A program made the translations under genes and the position numbers. A model generated the notes under the pieces. The model ran no database searches, was not told where the DNA came from, and saw only the letters and a program-made list of their open reading frames with translations. This document shows positions 19,359 to 33,072 of a stretch of DNA of 64,000 nt, piece by piece (position 1 is the first letter of the stretch; each line of letters begins with the position of its first letter). The DNA comes from Corynespora cassiicola. Lineage: Eukaryota; Ascomycota; Dothideomycetes; Pleosporales; Corynesporascaceae. The stretch is taken from positions 682,001-746,000 of the forward strand of contig JAEUWY010000004.1 of NCBI GenBank assembly GCA_022059125.1. The letters run 5' to 3'.

Positions 19359-22300
19359 CTCGATAAGGTGGGCGATGTTGGGAAGCTGATGTGGAGTTGA
19401 TGAGGAGTGCTTGCTCGTGACGTGATCCGCGACCGCTCCCATGTCGGGGTCGGCGCCAATTATGCGCCGCGCCGACATGTGAACTGGCGGCGGGACAACC
19501 CCAATGTTTTGGCCATCTCTACACACACGAGTTGCATGTATATTCGCACCTGTATTCCTTTGCGCGATCGCCTCTTCACCTACGCTCCGCTAATCAGGAT
19601 CAGGGTCACGTGAATAGATAGGTGCCGAGCAGGTATAATTTACCCCCATCAACTTACTCCGCCCCCAGCGTCCCGTGCACGCGCGCCCCAGATCCTTGCT
19701 GGGACTGTGCAGTGTGTCCTATGCCAGGCATCCAGGCTCTACGCGCAACTGTTCCATAACCTACCGGATAGACTCGGGTTGTTTGATTCATTAAATTTTA
19801 CCTCCACAGCGGTAACATGCACTGGCAGTTGAGTCATCGTCAACACAAGATGAACATGATGTGTGTTCTATGAATGACTGCCATATTAGCTGGTAGGATT
19901 TGATTTCATTGACAATTACGATTAGTGGCTTATTAATAGCGTCTAGCAGTAAAGCCTATACTGATCGCCTACGAAATCTCCATCCTTAATGCCGTAAATC
20001 GACTTCAGCATGCCATTGTCAATGCTATCTTATTATGTCGCTTACTCCGCCATCTAGCCTTCCTTGTGATTCCGGATATAGAGACTATCTGTTCCATAAA
20101 TCAAAGAAAAAGAGACCGTTTGAAACCGGGCAAAATTCTCAGACGCTCCAACAAAAATCTTATTGGATGTCATGTTGGTTTCCGACAGTGCCGCAAATTC
20201 CTATCTGGAGAACACTTCTCCATATACTGAGACGCCAACAACTCAAGGAAGCGCCCAACTTTCACGGGATATGCGGAAATTCTGTTGGCATAGTAGACCA
20301 CAGGTCTAGAAGCAGCGATCAACTTAAACATCTGAGAGTCTAATTATATGGCCAGTCAAAACAAGAAGCAGGTTTCAGTGAGAAACTGCGATTTGACGAA
20401 AGCATCTTTTGGAATGCTTGGCAGCGATTTCCCCTCTCTCAGCTGACCGCTAATTTCCCCTCCTCATACCGTTCATGTTGGTGGTATCGAGGATTACCCA
20501 AGTGTCTCACAGGTAGTTTCTTGATGACAGCGGCAGCCTACGGCTTGGATGCAACGTATTACAAGACATGTAAGAGTCACAACACAGCTGAAAAGAACGC
20601 CATGCTCACTGCCCCATGGGAAGGCGGTGCAGTGGTTGGCATTCAGGAATAGGATTCTTGTCACAGCCAAAAATGGAGTCGTAGCAGACAAATCTGGACA
20701 GGGCAACGCCTATCTTTCAGCTCTTCTTCCTTTTTCGTCTATAGAAGGACCGTATCTTGCAAGAGTCATGGTGTTGAGTTTCCTCTGTCGTCACCAAAGA
20801 ACTGCCAAGTTGCGCACGTGGAGCGTTGAGATATGGGGAAAGGCAGATCTACTCAGGATCATCCCGAGTACCAGGCTCTTAATTCGGAGCGATTTACTTC
20901 GGTGCGTCTGATTCGACCGGACGAACTGTTTTGTCTGTAATCTCTCAAACATTTCTTGAGTCCGAGAAACATAAGCCCGAGCCAATGGCTCAGCATAGGC
21001 TGTGCAGCGATGCGATCGATTCCCGACCACTTTTTCGCAAATGGATCGAATTCTTCCCCAGAAATTGAGTTTCGCGCTCTTATAACCAAGAATGCTATAC
21101 CCAGCTCTTGGTGAACCCCAGCCTCGTTTTTGGTCTCCATCTGACGTCGGCCGGCACACTCCGGGTTGACTTGGCAACCTAGGAGAATTTATCATCGGCG
21201 ATGCGCGACTGCCTATTGCCCTATGTACATTTCAAACAAATATAGAAGCAGATTCGCCAATATGCTAGCCAGATGAGTCGTAGGCGAGAGGTTGCTGTCT
21301 CCATCTCGGACATGAATGCCGTTGACAAGACCTCTCCGGCACTTCCGCATGGAGGCTGTGGGGATTTTCTCAATCAAGGTGGTTTTCAGATTGTTCGAAA
21401 ATTGTGGTAACCGGACGAGAATGGACTTGCTTTTTGTATCAATAATGGGCTATAGCATGGCTATGTAGCAGGATGTTTTACGAAACGTCGCATAGTCGCC
21501 CGACTTCGGATCGGGGCTCTGTCGCATACAGTCAATCTCCCGCCCCCAGACGTTTGCACCACTACACTTTTCCATAAGTCAAAGCTCCCAAAGGCCCCGA
21601 TCTAGAACTCAACCGTCCCACAAATCGTGCCACCGTCATACTTGCCCATAGCAACCATAACCGCCCTATTCTCAGTCGCAAGACCTCGAGTCCGACGATC
21701 CCCTCCGCTTCCATCGTAGACCGTTTCGAGCGCCAAATACTCGGCCCCTTTGCGCCGGCCAACTCACCCCCGTCGTCAGCCATTTCCACAGCCTTTGCAG
21801 ACCCTGTGTACACATCACGCCTACGCCTCACGGTGGAGCTGGGTGGAGTTCATGATCTGCCGCTATCTCTGGGATCGACCTAAAGCGCAACCAAAATCAT
21901 GGATGCCAAGTCCGCCAAGTCTCCTGGCGGACTCGCGGAATGTTGGATCTGCGAAAGGTACCTGTTGCTCTTAACATTTGCGGGACTCCTTCGATGCTCT
22001 GGCGTCGGAGGATCGATAATCTCCTACGTGCATTTAGGAAGGCGTTCGCGCGCAAAGAAATTAGGGTATTGTAGGGAGGTCGTGGACAATTTTGTAAATT
22101 GCCGAAGCCGAAGTAAAAGGACAAGGCCAAGTCCAAGACCGCGGACACTTTCGGGCCGTCTTGGGCATCTGCGTCATTTCGGGGCTGTGGTGCCTTGGGC
22201 GTAGATGGACGTGCAGGATGTGCAGGACATGGTTAGACGGGATCACGACTGGGATGGTGAAGGTTTTGTTTGGAGTTGGGTGGTTTCGGTATGCAAGGCA

Positions 22301-22623
22301 GGACCAGGGGATCGCAGCTCCGGATGCCGCAGTGATGGCAGTGGAGGCGACGTCACGTTATGATGTAGCACCTCAAAGATCATGTATAAATATGCGGTGA
22401 AGTTTGCACTCAATTTCTTTTGCCCATCCGTCAGTTCCAATATCCAACTATCCCTTTCTACCCAAAACCAAGCTTCCAAGGTCACTACTCATATTGATCT
22501 ACATTCGCACTTTTCCGCCTCCTTTGAATCCTCCTTTGGAATAAATAGCAAGAGCAACCTCCACAAGCCTCCGACTCCTTCTCTACACACTTCAATTCAT
22601 CCTCCAAAGCCTCATCATCCAAA
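19359..22623. other. Gene-poor region, 3.3 kb
   Basis: Short ORFs occur on both strands but none carries a recognisable motif, and I found no convincing splice chain. The left end holds the promoter of the coiled-coil gene, the right end that of the secreted peptide gene. Transposon debris or decayed genes cannot be excluded by eye. Confidence 0.5.
22385..22392 (+). promoter_or_regulatory. TATA-like box upstream of secreted peptide gene
   Basis: TATAAATA lies about 230 bases before the ATG at 22624. If used, it would give a 5' leader of roughly 200 bases. Motif match only. Confidence 0.3.
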
Positions 22624-22922
22624 ATGCGCTTCTCAGTCATCGTCGCTGCCATCCTCCCGGCACTCGCCCTGGCTATGCCCGACCCGTTGCCTCAGGGATA
22701 CTCTGGACCTGTACGTATTCTCCTGATACACTACCAGTTTGCAGAGGAGCATTCATATTCCACTCGTTTATTAAGAATCATATTGACTTTGTTTTCATCT
22801 AGTGCTCCGTCAGTGACTGTGGTGTCAACCACCTCGACTGCAGAGGAAGGGGCAACCTCTGTGTTGGATGGCCATCCACCAACCCAGCTCTGCGAAAGGG
22901 TTGCACATGCTCCACCGGTTAA
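22624..22922 (+). CDS. Small secreted cysteine-rich protein (effector or antimicrobial candidate)
   Basis: Two exons, 22624..22710 and 22803..22922, split by a 92-nt intron (GTACGT...CTAG); 68 residues. Residues 1-17 (MRFSVIVAAILPALALA) form a clear signal peptide with an Ala-x-Ala cleavage site. The mature part of about 50 residues has six cysteines at 30, 35, 42, 49, 63 and 65, spaced C-x4-C-x6-C-x6-C-x13-C-x-C, and ends GCTCSTG. The unspliced frame lacks this pattern; splicing brings all six cysteines in and ends at a stop right after them. The size, even cysteine number and position in a gene-poor stretch fit fungal secreted effectors or defence peptides. No named family recognised. Confidence 0.78.
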
Positions 22923-25066
22923 ACGTTACATTCAACGTTGTCTCGCCTGTAAGTGTACCGCGGCTCCACTCTCTCCTTCAGACGCCAGACTGACAGGGAT
23001 GTTAGTTTCGCGCTGTAACCTGCATCTCCTGGATTTTCTTTTCTTTTGGGGAAGCCGATGTAATATAAGAAGTGAAATAGTTTTTGCATGTGCATAAATA
23101 CCAATTCTTTCCGTCTTTGGCGTTTCTCGACCAACGCTTTGCTCTTTCTGTCATGTTCAAATCCACAACACGATATGTAGCCACGAATAATGCATCATTC
23201 CAAATCAAATATATGCTAGTATATGCGATAGTGTTCTAGATAACCGGCCCACCGTAGATCTCTCGTGTAGTGATTAATAATTTTACAATATACCCAAGCC
23301 GGCTTCGCTCCGCGCACCAAATCACTGACCCCCACCAACCCACCATCCCCACATAATTTAGCCTCGCAAGTCTCCTTCCGAACGCGCAGGACAATTTTCT
23401 CCAACTGCAATACAATCCACATTGAAACATTTTAGAAAGAAGGGAAAAAAGCTTTCCCTCCCAGTTCCCCCAAAATACCAGAACACGCCACTTCGCCGCT
23501 CCGACACGGCCCTATTAACATTAAACCGATGAAACGCTCTCCCTGCGCCTCTAAACGGTCCCGGCTTTACCCCAACCCTCCCCCAGTTCGTTCCCAAAAA
23601 TAATACCTTTTCCCCGACATCAGCCCAGAATTTGGGGTTTAAGACATGTTTCCTTGTCCCTCATTAGCCTTGAAACGTTGAAGCCTTACCAAGCCATCCT
23701 TAATCGCCGCTTTGCACCGTCGATGTGTAGCTTGGCACGCTCAAGCATCAAAGAAAACAGACGATTCCATAGCGACAAATCTCCCAAGTGCTCTCTTTCC
23801 ACTGTATAGATCGGGCAACCCTCTACATGTAAAATCACTAGCCTGCGCAAACATGCAAAACCGCATACTTCTCCACCAACCCGAGCACGTCCAACGCCCC
23901 CCGGCCCGCATCCCGAATCTCCCTCTCCACCCCACGACTCGTATTCACGCGCCTCTCCGCCTCGCTCTCGGCCCTCGGACCGTTTTCAAGCCTCGGGAAG
24001 CAGTGGTTTCGTGTTGTCCACGTAACAGCAGGACGTGCATGAGCTGTCAGGTTCCTTTGCCTCGAAGCGGCATCCTGGTCGTGGCGACCAAGGCAACGGT
24101 ACGTGGTATCCGTCCACGGGACCCACCCGAGCGGTTGCTGCGCATATGTGAGTGAGTGGAAATGCCCCGATTCAGCATCGAGATCTTGGAGGGAGGGAAA
24201 ATTCTGAAGGGCGAGTGAGGGTGCGCGTTTGATGGTGGGATGGGGCTCGGCCGAAGAGGTGGATGGGGGATGAGTATTGGGTTTGATCTTGGCGCCAATG
24301 TGTAGAAGCTTATGGTTTTGTTGCTCGGAGGGAACTGCTTGGGGGAGATTTGTGTATTGCAGGAGGCGTGGGTGAGTAGATGTGAAGCACTGTTTTTTCG
24401 GCGTATTGTTAAATTACCGTAAGTGAACCAGCATGTACCATGGACAACAATTATAATTTCACCGTACCATCCTACCGAAGGACAACTTCAAGTCGCAGAT
24501 ATCTTTCTGTATGGTATCGTGAAAATTGATGATTAGGGTGTCGTCCGGTGCTTTTATCGGCTCCATTCCTTGTTCGGAAAGGAAGTGTACGTCTTCTTGA
24601 TAAGGATAGGCAAAAAAAAAAATTATCCCCGTTAGACTCTTTTCGATGTTTGACAAAACAGGACCCACAAGATCTTTAGAAAAAACAGGGTTCTCGAGAT
24701 TTCAAGATGGTGGGATACTTGGCTGACGAACGGTGCCCGGCTTCGGAACAGGGGAGCAGACTGCATTTGGTAAGGAACAGCTCAAAACGATTACCGGGCC
24801 CGAGCATCGCCCAGCCGGATACCACAACTCGGAAGGGGTCCACAGACATCGAAGAAGAGCCGAAGCCATTACACAAACAACCCCTTAACCGACGGGCCAA
24901 GAGCAAATACGTAGCACTGACTCTGTGTGAGTGGAGCCCAAAGACATTTAGGAGAAAACTTTTGAATCTCACCTCCCCACAAGGACGCTCGTCATCGACT
25001 CTAGTACAAACGTCGTAAGGCTAACCGCTCTACTAAACCCTAACCATTTATCTTGCTCGCCACCCA
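22923..25066. other. Gene-poor region, 2.1 kb
   Basis: No supported gene between the secreted peptide gene and the TPR-SET pseudogene. ORFs near 23712-24155 are low-complexity and overlap on both strands without motifs. A poly-A tract lies near 24612. Confidence 0.45.
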
Positions 25067-27182
25067 TCAATAACCCCACACCTTGCGCCCTTCCATCAAG
25101 TCCTTGTACGACTCGTGAAAAGTTTCATCCTCGCCCAATGTGATCTTATACGTGGTCTTCGCCAAGCTCGTGACATCGTCAATCTCCTCCGCTCTCCCCA
25201 ATTTCTTCTATGCCTCCCTTGCCAACATCAATCCCTCGATTGCATATGCGCATCCCATCCCAAACTTCAAAATCCGCACCTTTTCTCCCTTCTTGTCCCT
25301 GAACCCCTCGACCTGATACCCAACCGCCCGAAGCAACTCTCCCACTGCAGACAAACACAGGGCCCACTCATCCCTATCAGCTGCCGCAGCCATGAGCCCC
25401 CAATAGAGTTCCAACAGCTCATATCTAGGAACCTGATCCACAGGCTTAGAGAAAGCATCTGCCAATTGGCGCAAATATTGTTTGACTTCGGGGAAATTGA
25501 TCTGACGGGCCCCCATGGTTTGATTGTACATCTCACGCAGCGCCTTGCGCTGCTCGAGTTTGCGAGCCGGCGTGCTCTTGTAATCGTCGCAGTACGCACA
25601 ATTGCACTCGAATCCCCAGGAGTGGCCTATGGAGCCAGGCTCAGCACCTTGCCCGGGGCTCATGTATTGCAGTGTTAGCTCTGCGCCGGCAGGGAGATCG
25701 TGCTCAGCGCGGATGATCATACGTTCGACGAGGAAGCCGAGTCAGACTAGGTTAGTGTCAAAAATGCGAGGGAAATGTGGGTAGGATTTACGTGTCTACG
25801 ACTGGTTTGCCATCGACAGAGGTTTTATCAGCTGGTTTATAAGTGCCATGGTGGAGTTTCCCAATACTCTCCATTTTGGAAGGAGTATGAGAGAGATTTT
25901 GCAAGATATCTCTAATGAGCATCAATTGTCCACCAAATTGAAGGTTTCTTAGCGCCAGGTTCATCAAGGGATGGGCATTGCTGCCGTTCGAATCGACCCA
26001 CACGTAGGCAAATGCCTTCTCGCAGAGGAGCAATTCACCCGCATTGACAGGCCTCGTTGTGAACATGCCACGTCCTTTCTTCTTGGTATTCTTGACCTCC
26101 ATAGGGCCGATGTAAGTGGCATGGTCGAGCAAAGGAGGGGTTGTGCGCGCTGCTTGTTTTTGCATACCGGCAAAATCATAAACACCTGTATCCTGCTCTT
26201 TAATCCTGATTTTTACTTTTTCCTCAAGAGGTTTTGCATCTCTGTTATCAGGGAACTTTGATCGCAACAATCCCACCACATCAGCACATTCCTTGAATCT
26301 CTACAGCGTATACAGAGCCTCACCTGCCCGATAAAGAGCCTTGTCATTTGGCAGCTCCCCAAAGTCCGAGAACCCAGTATCCTGAAGTGCTACATCAAAC
26401 TGGCCGGTACGGATAAACGCGAGCGCCCTGTTTCTCTCGATGATCACCTTCTCTTCCTCGGTAGGATTCTGTCTCAGTGCCCGGGAATATTCATTGATAG
26501 CGGTCCATCATTTTTTTTGCTTGACAGCTTCATTACCCTTGAGCTTCAGCTGGTTCGCTGTCTCTTCACTCTTGCGCCTCCACGCCTCCGGCAACAATTC
26601 GCTGTCTTCCTCGATATGCACAAGATCTGAGAGATGATATACACGGATGGTGTACATGCCTTTACCTACGGGTTGGAATAATGGCTCTTTAACTACGACC
26701 ATGCTTCCCTTGCACATTATGTCCATGACAGTGACCTGGTTCTGGCCTAATTGAAAATGCAAAGTGAGGAGCGCAGCCTCCCCCTCAATGTCTTCGACGA
26801 GCGAATCGCCTATGAAATCAGTCGCAGGGGGACGAATCGGGTTACTGATTCCCTGGAGCGCGATATAATTGCCGCGATGAGGCATCTCAAGTTGGAGTTC
26901 CCAAATTGTGATGGGGCTCAGTGACGCCAATGGCGCGATGCTCGGAAGGTAGGCGGGCGGGATGAAAGTAGCACGCATCATAGAAGGGATAGGCGTATTC
27001 GATCCTTTCATCCTGATGCTCAGTATTTCCATGCCCGAATTCATGACATTTTGGTTGTACGCCTCAATTGCAGCATATCTGCGCTTGCGGTCGTTCGGCC
27101 GCTGTCCCCTGCGTCTTTCGGCATCCGCTTGCGACTTCACTGCTTTCTTGTATTGTGGGGTTAATGCATCGCCCGTAGACAT
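25067..27182 (-). pseudogene. Decayed TPR-SET domain protein gene
   Basis: One long gene can be read on the minus strand in a nearly continuous frame from the ATG at 27182, but it is broken. The order is an N-terminal domain, TPR-like helices (LKLKGNEAVKQ, WTAINEYSRALRQNP, ALAFIRTGQFDVALQD), start of a SET domain (KGRGMFTTRPVNAGELLLCE), end of a SET domain (RMIIRAEHDLPAGAELTLQY), then post-SET cysteines (WGFECNCAYC). Lesions: TGA at 26508-26510 (before WTAINEY), TAG at 26301-26303 (before RFKECAD), and TAG at 25208-25210 (before KKLGRAEE), each with coding sequence resuming in frame. A 45-nt intron-like gap at 25747-25791 is followed by a frame change, and the SET core with the Asn-His-Ser motif is absent. 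The TAGs fit CAG-to-TAG and the TGA fits TGG-to-TGA. Confidence 0.8.
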
Positions 27183-28710
<1,528 letters not shown>

Positions 28711-31076
28711 CTAAATCAACGCCTCGTCTCCAAACCTCTTCGCAAACTTCCCCAACGCCATAATGGGGAAGATGAACTTATAATTAGGATAAGAAATCAT
28801 ACTGTCACATGGTCAGCTCCCCACCCCTCAAATGCACGCCAAAAAAACAGAAAGAAAAAGACTCACCAAGACTTATTAAACACGCCCTCAATCGCCTCCT
28901 GCTTCCACTCCCCACTGGCCTGCTGCCTCCTGACCACCACCCCCAACGCCCTCCTCAACGGCTCGGGATCCGGATACCCGGCCTCGAGCAGGGCAATGAC
29001 GACCCAAGCCGTCTGCACGACCTGCGACCGCTCATGGGGCGTATACACGCCCGTCTCGCACGACCTGTACGTCTCGCCCCATCCGCCATCCTCCATCTGG
29101 TGGGAGAGCAGGAAGGCGCACCCGCGGCGGACGCGCTCCGAATTCGCGTAGGACTCGCCAGCGCAGGCGAGGGATTCCATGGCGAACATGGCGGCGTAGG
29201 TGAAGCAGATGCCCCAGGAGCCGTACCAGGAGCCGTCGGGGCGCTGGGTGCGGCGAATGTACTCGATGGCGCGCTCTTTGAAGGCGTCGATTTCCTGCTT
29301 GCGGTAGTCGGGGTGGTGCTTTTGGAAGGCGTGCAGGGCGGTTACGACGGCCGTGGTGCACTCTGGGTAGTCGTATTCGACCATGATGCGGCCAAAGACT
29401 TCGGCTGCGTTGAGCCATTCGAGGTACTCTGAGCCGCGCGTGGGTTCGTACGAGGCGCAGCCGCCGCTCTTGTTCTGCATGGTGAGGAGCGTGTCCACGG
29501 CGTCTTTTTGGCGCTTGTCGGATACCAGTTTGGGGTAGTCGGGCAGGTTTTGCAGGATCAGGACGGCTTTGAGGCCTTCGGAGGTGCAGTCGCTGACGGT
29601 GTAGCCTTGCTTCTTTGTGCTGAAGCCCCAGGCGCCCCGGCGTTGTTGGCGGTAGCATGCGTGCTGATCGCGGCATTCTTCATCCATTTGCTGGTCCTCG
29701 AGGAATTCGAGCGCCTTTGTGAGCATGGGCCTCCACTTTGGATCTTCGCAGTAGCCGCAGGCCTCGGCGGCTTGGATGGTGAAGGACGTGTCCCAGATTT
29801 GTACACCGTTAGTGCCGTTCATGAGCATGCCCTCGTCCTTAACCCAGAGGAACTCTGGCAGCGTCTTGATGTGCTCGCGAAAGGGGACCGAGTCGGGGCC
29901 TAGTTTGATGTATGCGCAGAGCGTGTTCATGGGTCCATTGACCGGGCCCAAGTTCGAGTAGCAAGTGTTCTCATCCTCAGCCTCAATCAACCACCACACA
30001 TGGTCTTCAGCCCGCTTCTTCAGCGAGTTCGGGCGCAGGAACGGGGCCCAGAGGTTGATCAGGAGCCAGAAAATGAGCTTCAGGATCCATGTCTTGGGGT
30101 GATAATTGTCAATGTCGGCGATATCATTACGATGGGCTCCGAAATTGATCGTCTCGAACGGCTGCGTCAGAAGCTCCTCGCGAAGCTGGCGTGTCAAATC
30201 ATCCAGAGGGTACGACCAGCGCTTAGAGTAGACATAGGACATGGGCAAAAAGACCTGCCGCATGTGGATCCACCAGCGCCAGGGAGCAATCGGGACCCAG
30301 TCTGGGACGAGCCATAGCTCGGGCGGGACGGGGTTCACCACATCCCACTCCAAGACACCGAGCACGCTCAGCCAGAACTTGGCCCAGTGCGGCCCCTTGA
30401 GTGCACCGCCCAGCTTCCACAGCGTCTGCCTTGCCTTCACCATGCGCGGGTCTTCGGCATCGACCCCGAGGAGCCGCAGCACAGTGTAGTTCATGGCGGT
30501 CCCGAACACGCTGCTGTCACCCTCGATGTGTAGTCCCCAACCCCCATCCTCGGGGTGCTGTCTCGCCCACAGATAGTTTGCAATTTCGATGGCGTGGGAC
30601 CTCGGAATCGGCGTCTCTGTCACGTACCAAGTGATGACGAGGCCAGGGAGGAGAAACATGGGACCGCCATATTCGCAAGCCCAGTTTCCGGGCTCGAGCT
30701 GGAGCTTGGAGAAGAAGGAGAGACCGTTGGCTGCAGCCTGGAGGGGAGTCTTTGCGGGAGGGAGGTCGGGGAGCTCCTACACGAGCATGTATTAGCACAT
30801 TGTATTCCACCGATATATAAAGCGATTATCGCATACGGTATCCAGGCCCAAAAAGTACTTGTCGGCCGTGCTTTGCGGCCAGGCCTTCACCTCCTCGTCA
30901 GTCTCGAGGTAGTGCCAGATCTGACATCCGCGATCATCGTGCAGTCTCCAACGCGAGTAGTCCGTCTTCTCGTTCCCCACACCACGCCCCTTGACGGTGC
31001 CGTTCGCATGGCCGTTTGCGCCGCGCTTGTGCGTGCCATTGGCGTGGGCAGCGGTCTCGGACTGGGTGGTTGACAT
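28711..31076 (-). CDS. erg7: Lanosterol synthase (oxidosqualene cyclase)
   Basis: Cyclises 2,3-oxidosqualene to lanosterol in ergosterol synthesis. Three exons: 31076..30837, 30776..28867 and 28801..28711, with introns of 60 and 65 nt; 746 residues, a normal length. The first junction gives [20 protein letters not shown]; the last gives [17 protein letters not shown], both as in the family. The catalytic acid motif reads VSDCTSEG, with Asp476 in the place of the aspartate of DCTAE. Several QW repeats are visible ([48 protein letters not shown]). Start chosen at 31076 ([11 protein letters not shown]); an upstream in-frame ATG at 31106 is an alternative. A protostadienol-type cyclase is a less likely alternative. 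Confidence 0.94.
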
Positions 31077-31935
31077 GCTGACAACGTCTGGAGCGGGCTC
31101 AGACACGTTGGGAGAGGTTCGTCGTGTCGCTCCGCGTGGTGGTGCGGCCTGGAGTGGGTTCGGCGTCGCACGGCTTGGCGCGGACGTAATTACTTTTAGG
31201 GGTATCTGCGTCTGCTACTGCCGGCACTAGTCGGTCGCGTTCCTGTGGCTTTGAGTGGGAAAACCCGAAACTCCGGAAAAGCCATGGTGGAATGCTTAAA
31301 ACCCAATTGCGACCTCAGGGCCAGGAACGGATAGTCAGCCCTTGCATTTCAGGGTGCGGCCTCTCCCGCCGATCCATGCACGCATCCACGGGGCGTAAGC
31401 TTTGCAGCGCCAGTATGCTTTGGGCAGTCTCGCCCTTTCAGCCTCACGCAACATGGCGGCGAAAAAGCCTGATGCAGTGCCTACACTACACCGCACGGCA
31501 ATCGTGTGAAGATGTGTAATCAGATCCATGCTGCATTATGCCTCGTGATCGATATGACTGACGTCCGTCGCTCCACGGCCAAACTCCCTGTATAGATGTA
31601 TATATGTACAGATGCCCAACGAGCGACCGCAAAAACTCACTGCTGATATCAAAACAAAAGGCTGGGGAAAGGAAATGAGAAATCTATGCAAAGCTAGCCG
31701 GGCACGCTGCCAGTGCCATGTTGCTAGTCCAACGAGAGGTATGCGACAAGCAAGTCCCAACGCCTTCCCAATTAAGCCATGCCCATGCCCCCCCCCCTTT
31801 GGCTGCCAAAGCCACGGACGGGCTCGATAAAGAGAAGAAGAAGAAGAAGAAGAGAAAAAAATATCAATGGATATAGGCTGCCTGCCTCCGCCAGCCTCCC
31901 AACCGAGAAATATGCAATGGGTATCGAAGGTGAAT
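31077..31935. other. erg7 upstream region
   Basis: About 860 bases between the erg7 start and the 3' end of the next minus-strand gene. It should carry the erg7 promoter. It contains a GAA-rich short repeat near 31835-31855 and a run of C near 31790. No gene seen. Confidence 0.5.
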
Positions 31936-33072
31936 CTAGTCGCTAAGATCTGGGTTGGCGATAAAGAGTCGTGTGTTGCTCATGGTCGTGGTCCGCTCGT
32001 CGACGCTGCCCCTTCTGACCAGATCATCCTTCTTGCTGCCCTGGTCCGGCTTCGGCAGCGCCTGCGGCATCTGTCCGACCTCGCCGAAATTCCGCTCCCC
32101 GCTGCTTCCGCTGCCGGCCGAGAGTCCCGTCTTGGTGTGCTCGAAGTAGTTTGATGATGAGTTGAAGGTGGCGTTGGGGGTCTCCTCCTCGACCAAATCG
32201 CCCATGCCGTCGCCAGGGGACGAGTTGTGGCCGGACGGCGGCGTCGAGTTGGACGAGATGCGGCCCTGGGGGTTTGCGTAAGGCACCCTACGGCCCGATC
32301 CCAGAGAGCTGCGTCCGGAGCCTGAGCGGTGGTGGTAGGGGCCGGCTCCCTGCTGGCCCACGCCTATCGAGCCGTTGTCGCTGTCCCCCTCGTCCACCTC
32401 GGAAGCACTCAGGCGCATGGGCACGCCGGTGCCAGCCATGTTGACAGGGGCGTAGAGCGAGGCCTTGGGAGCGCCGTGGTGCCGAATCTTGGACCGGACG
32501 CCCGCCGCCACGCTAGAGCTGCCAGACGAGTTACGCGGGGGGGCATGGTGAGGGCCGCCCGCGACCTCCATGTTTGCGCGCATCCGTGCCTGGCGCTGCT
32601 GGGCCATGATGCGAGGGTCCTCGTACTGCGAGCGGTCGCACCAGACGGTGGCCTTTTGTTTCCGCATCAGGGCGACGTACGACGAAGGCGTATTCCCGGA
32701 GCGGGACGACGAGGAGCGGCGAAGGCCGCTGTTGGAGCGGTTCGGGGTACCGGTGGTTGAGCTCGTCGACGACGTGGGCGTGCGGCGCAGGCCGCCCTGA
32801 TACTGGGTGGGGTACTGGGACGGATACTGCGGAGGATACTGCGAGGGGTGCGGCGGGTTCATGGCGGCTGCCGTGGGGGAGGCGGCGGGGGGAGCAGAGG
32901 GAGGGAAGACGCCTGAACTGACGGTGCGGGTGCGGCTGTGGCCTTGGGTCTCGAGGTAGGGCTGCTGCGGTCGCACTGCGACGCCGGGGTTCGCGATGGG
33001 CTTGCGACGCAGAGGAAGGGTGCCGTAGGGAGGCTGGTGGGGAGGGGGGGGCGCCGTAGTCATGGTGCTCAT
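31936..33072 (-). CDS. Conserved fungal Ser/Pro-rich protein, function unknown
   Basis: Single exon, 378 residues, ATG at 33072 (a second ATG three codons later). Mostly low-complexity: Pro-rich N-terminus, PSQYPPQYPSQYPTQYQ repeats, and Ser/Thr tracts. One ordered-looking block stands out, SSYVALMRKQKATVWCDRSQ, continuing YEDPRIMAQQRQARMRANME near residues 125-165. I expect this block to be the conserved core in filamentous fungi. The Ser-rich flanks with RRSSSSRSG and RRGSVDE look like phosphorylation targets. No membrane segment or signal peptide. The function is not recognised. Confidence 0.7.
   Translation of the reverse strand: MSTMTTAPPPPHQPPYGTLPLRRKPIANPGVAVRPQQPYLETQGHSRTRTVSSGVFPPSAPPAASPTAAAMNPPHPSQYPPQYPSQYPTQYQGGLRRTPTSSTSSTTGTPNRSNSGLRRSSSSRSGNTPSSYVALMRKQKATVWCDRSQYEDPRIMAQQRQARMRANMEVAGGPHHAPPRNSSGSSSVAAGVRSKIRHHGAPKASLYAPVNMAGTGVPMRLSASEVDEGDSDNGSIGVGQQGAGPYHHRSGSGRSSLGSGRRVPYANPQGRISSNSTPPSGHNSSPGDGMGDLVEEETPNATFNSSSNYFEHTKTGLSAGSGSSGERNFGEVGQMPQALPKPDQGSKKDDLVRRGSVDERTTTMSNTRLFIANPDLSD

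Noticed and set aside
20791..21195. ORFs in the 20-21 kb gap as a possible gene
   Set aside because: Two minus-strand frames overlap with no recognisable motif, start context or splice chain.
26290..26340. Tiny intron removing the TAG at 26301 in the TPR-SET gene
   Set aside because: The only GT-AG pair available would give about 24 nt, too short for a spliceosomal intron, and the coding frame continues unbroken through it apart from the stop.
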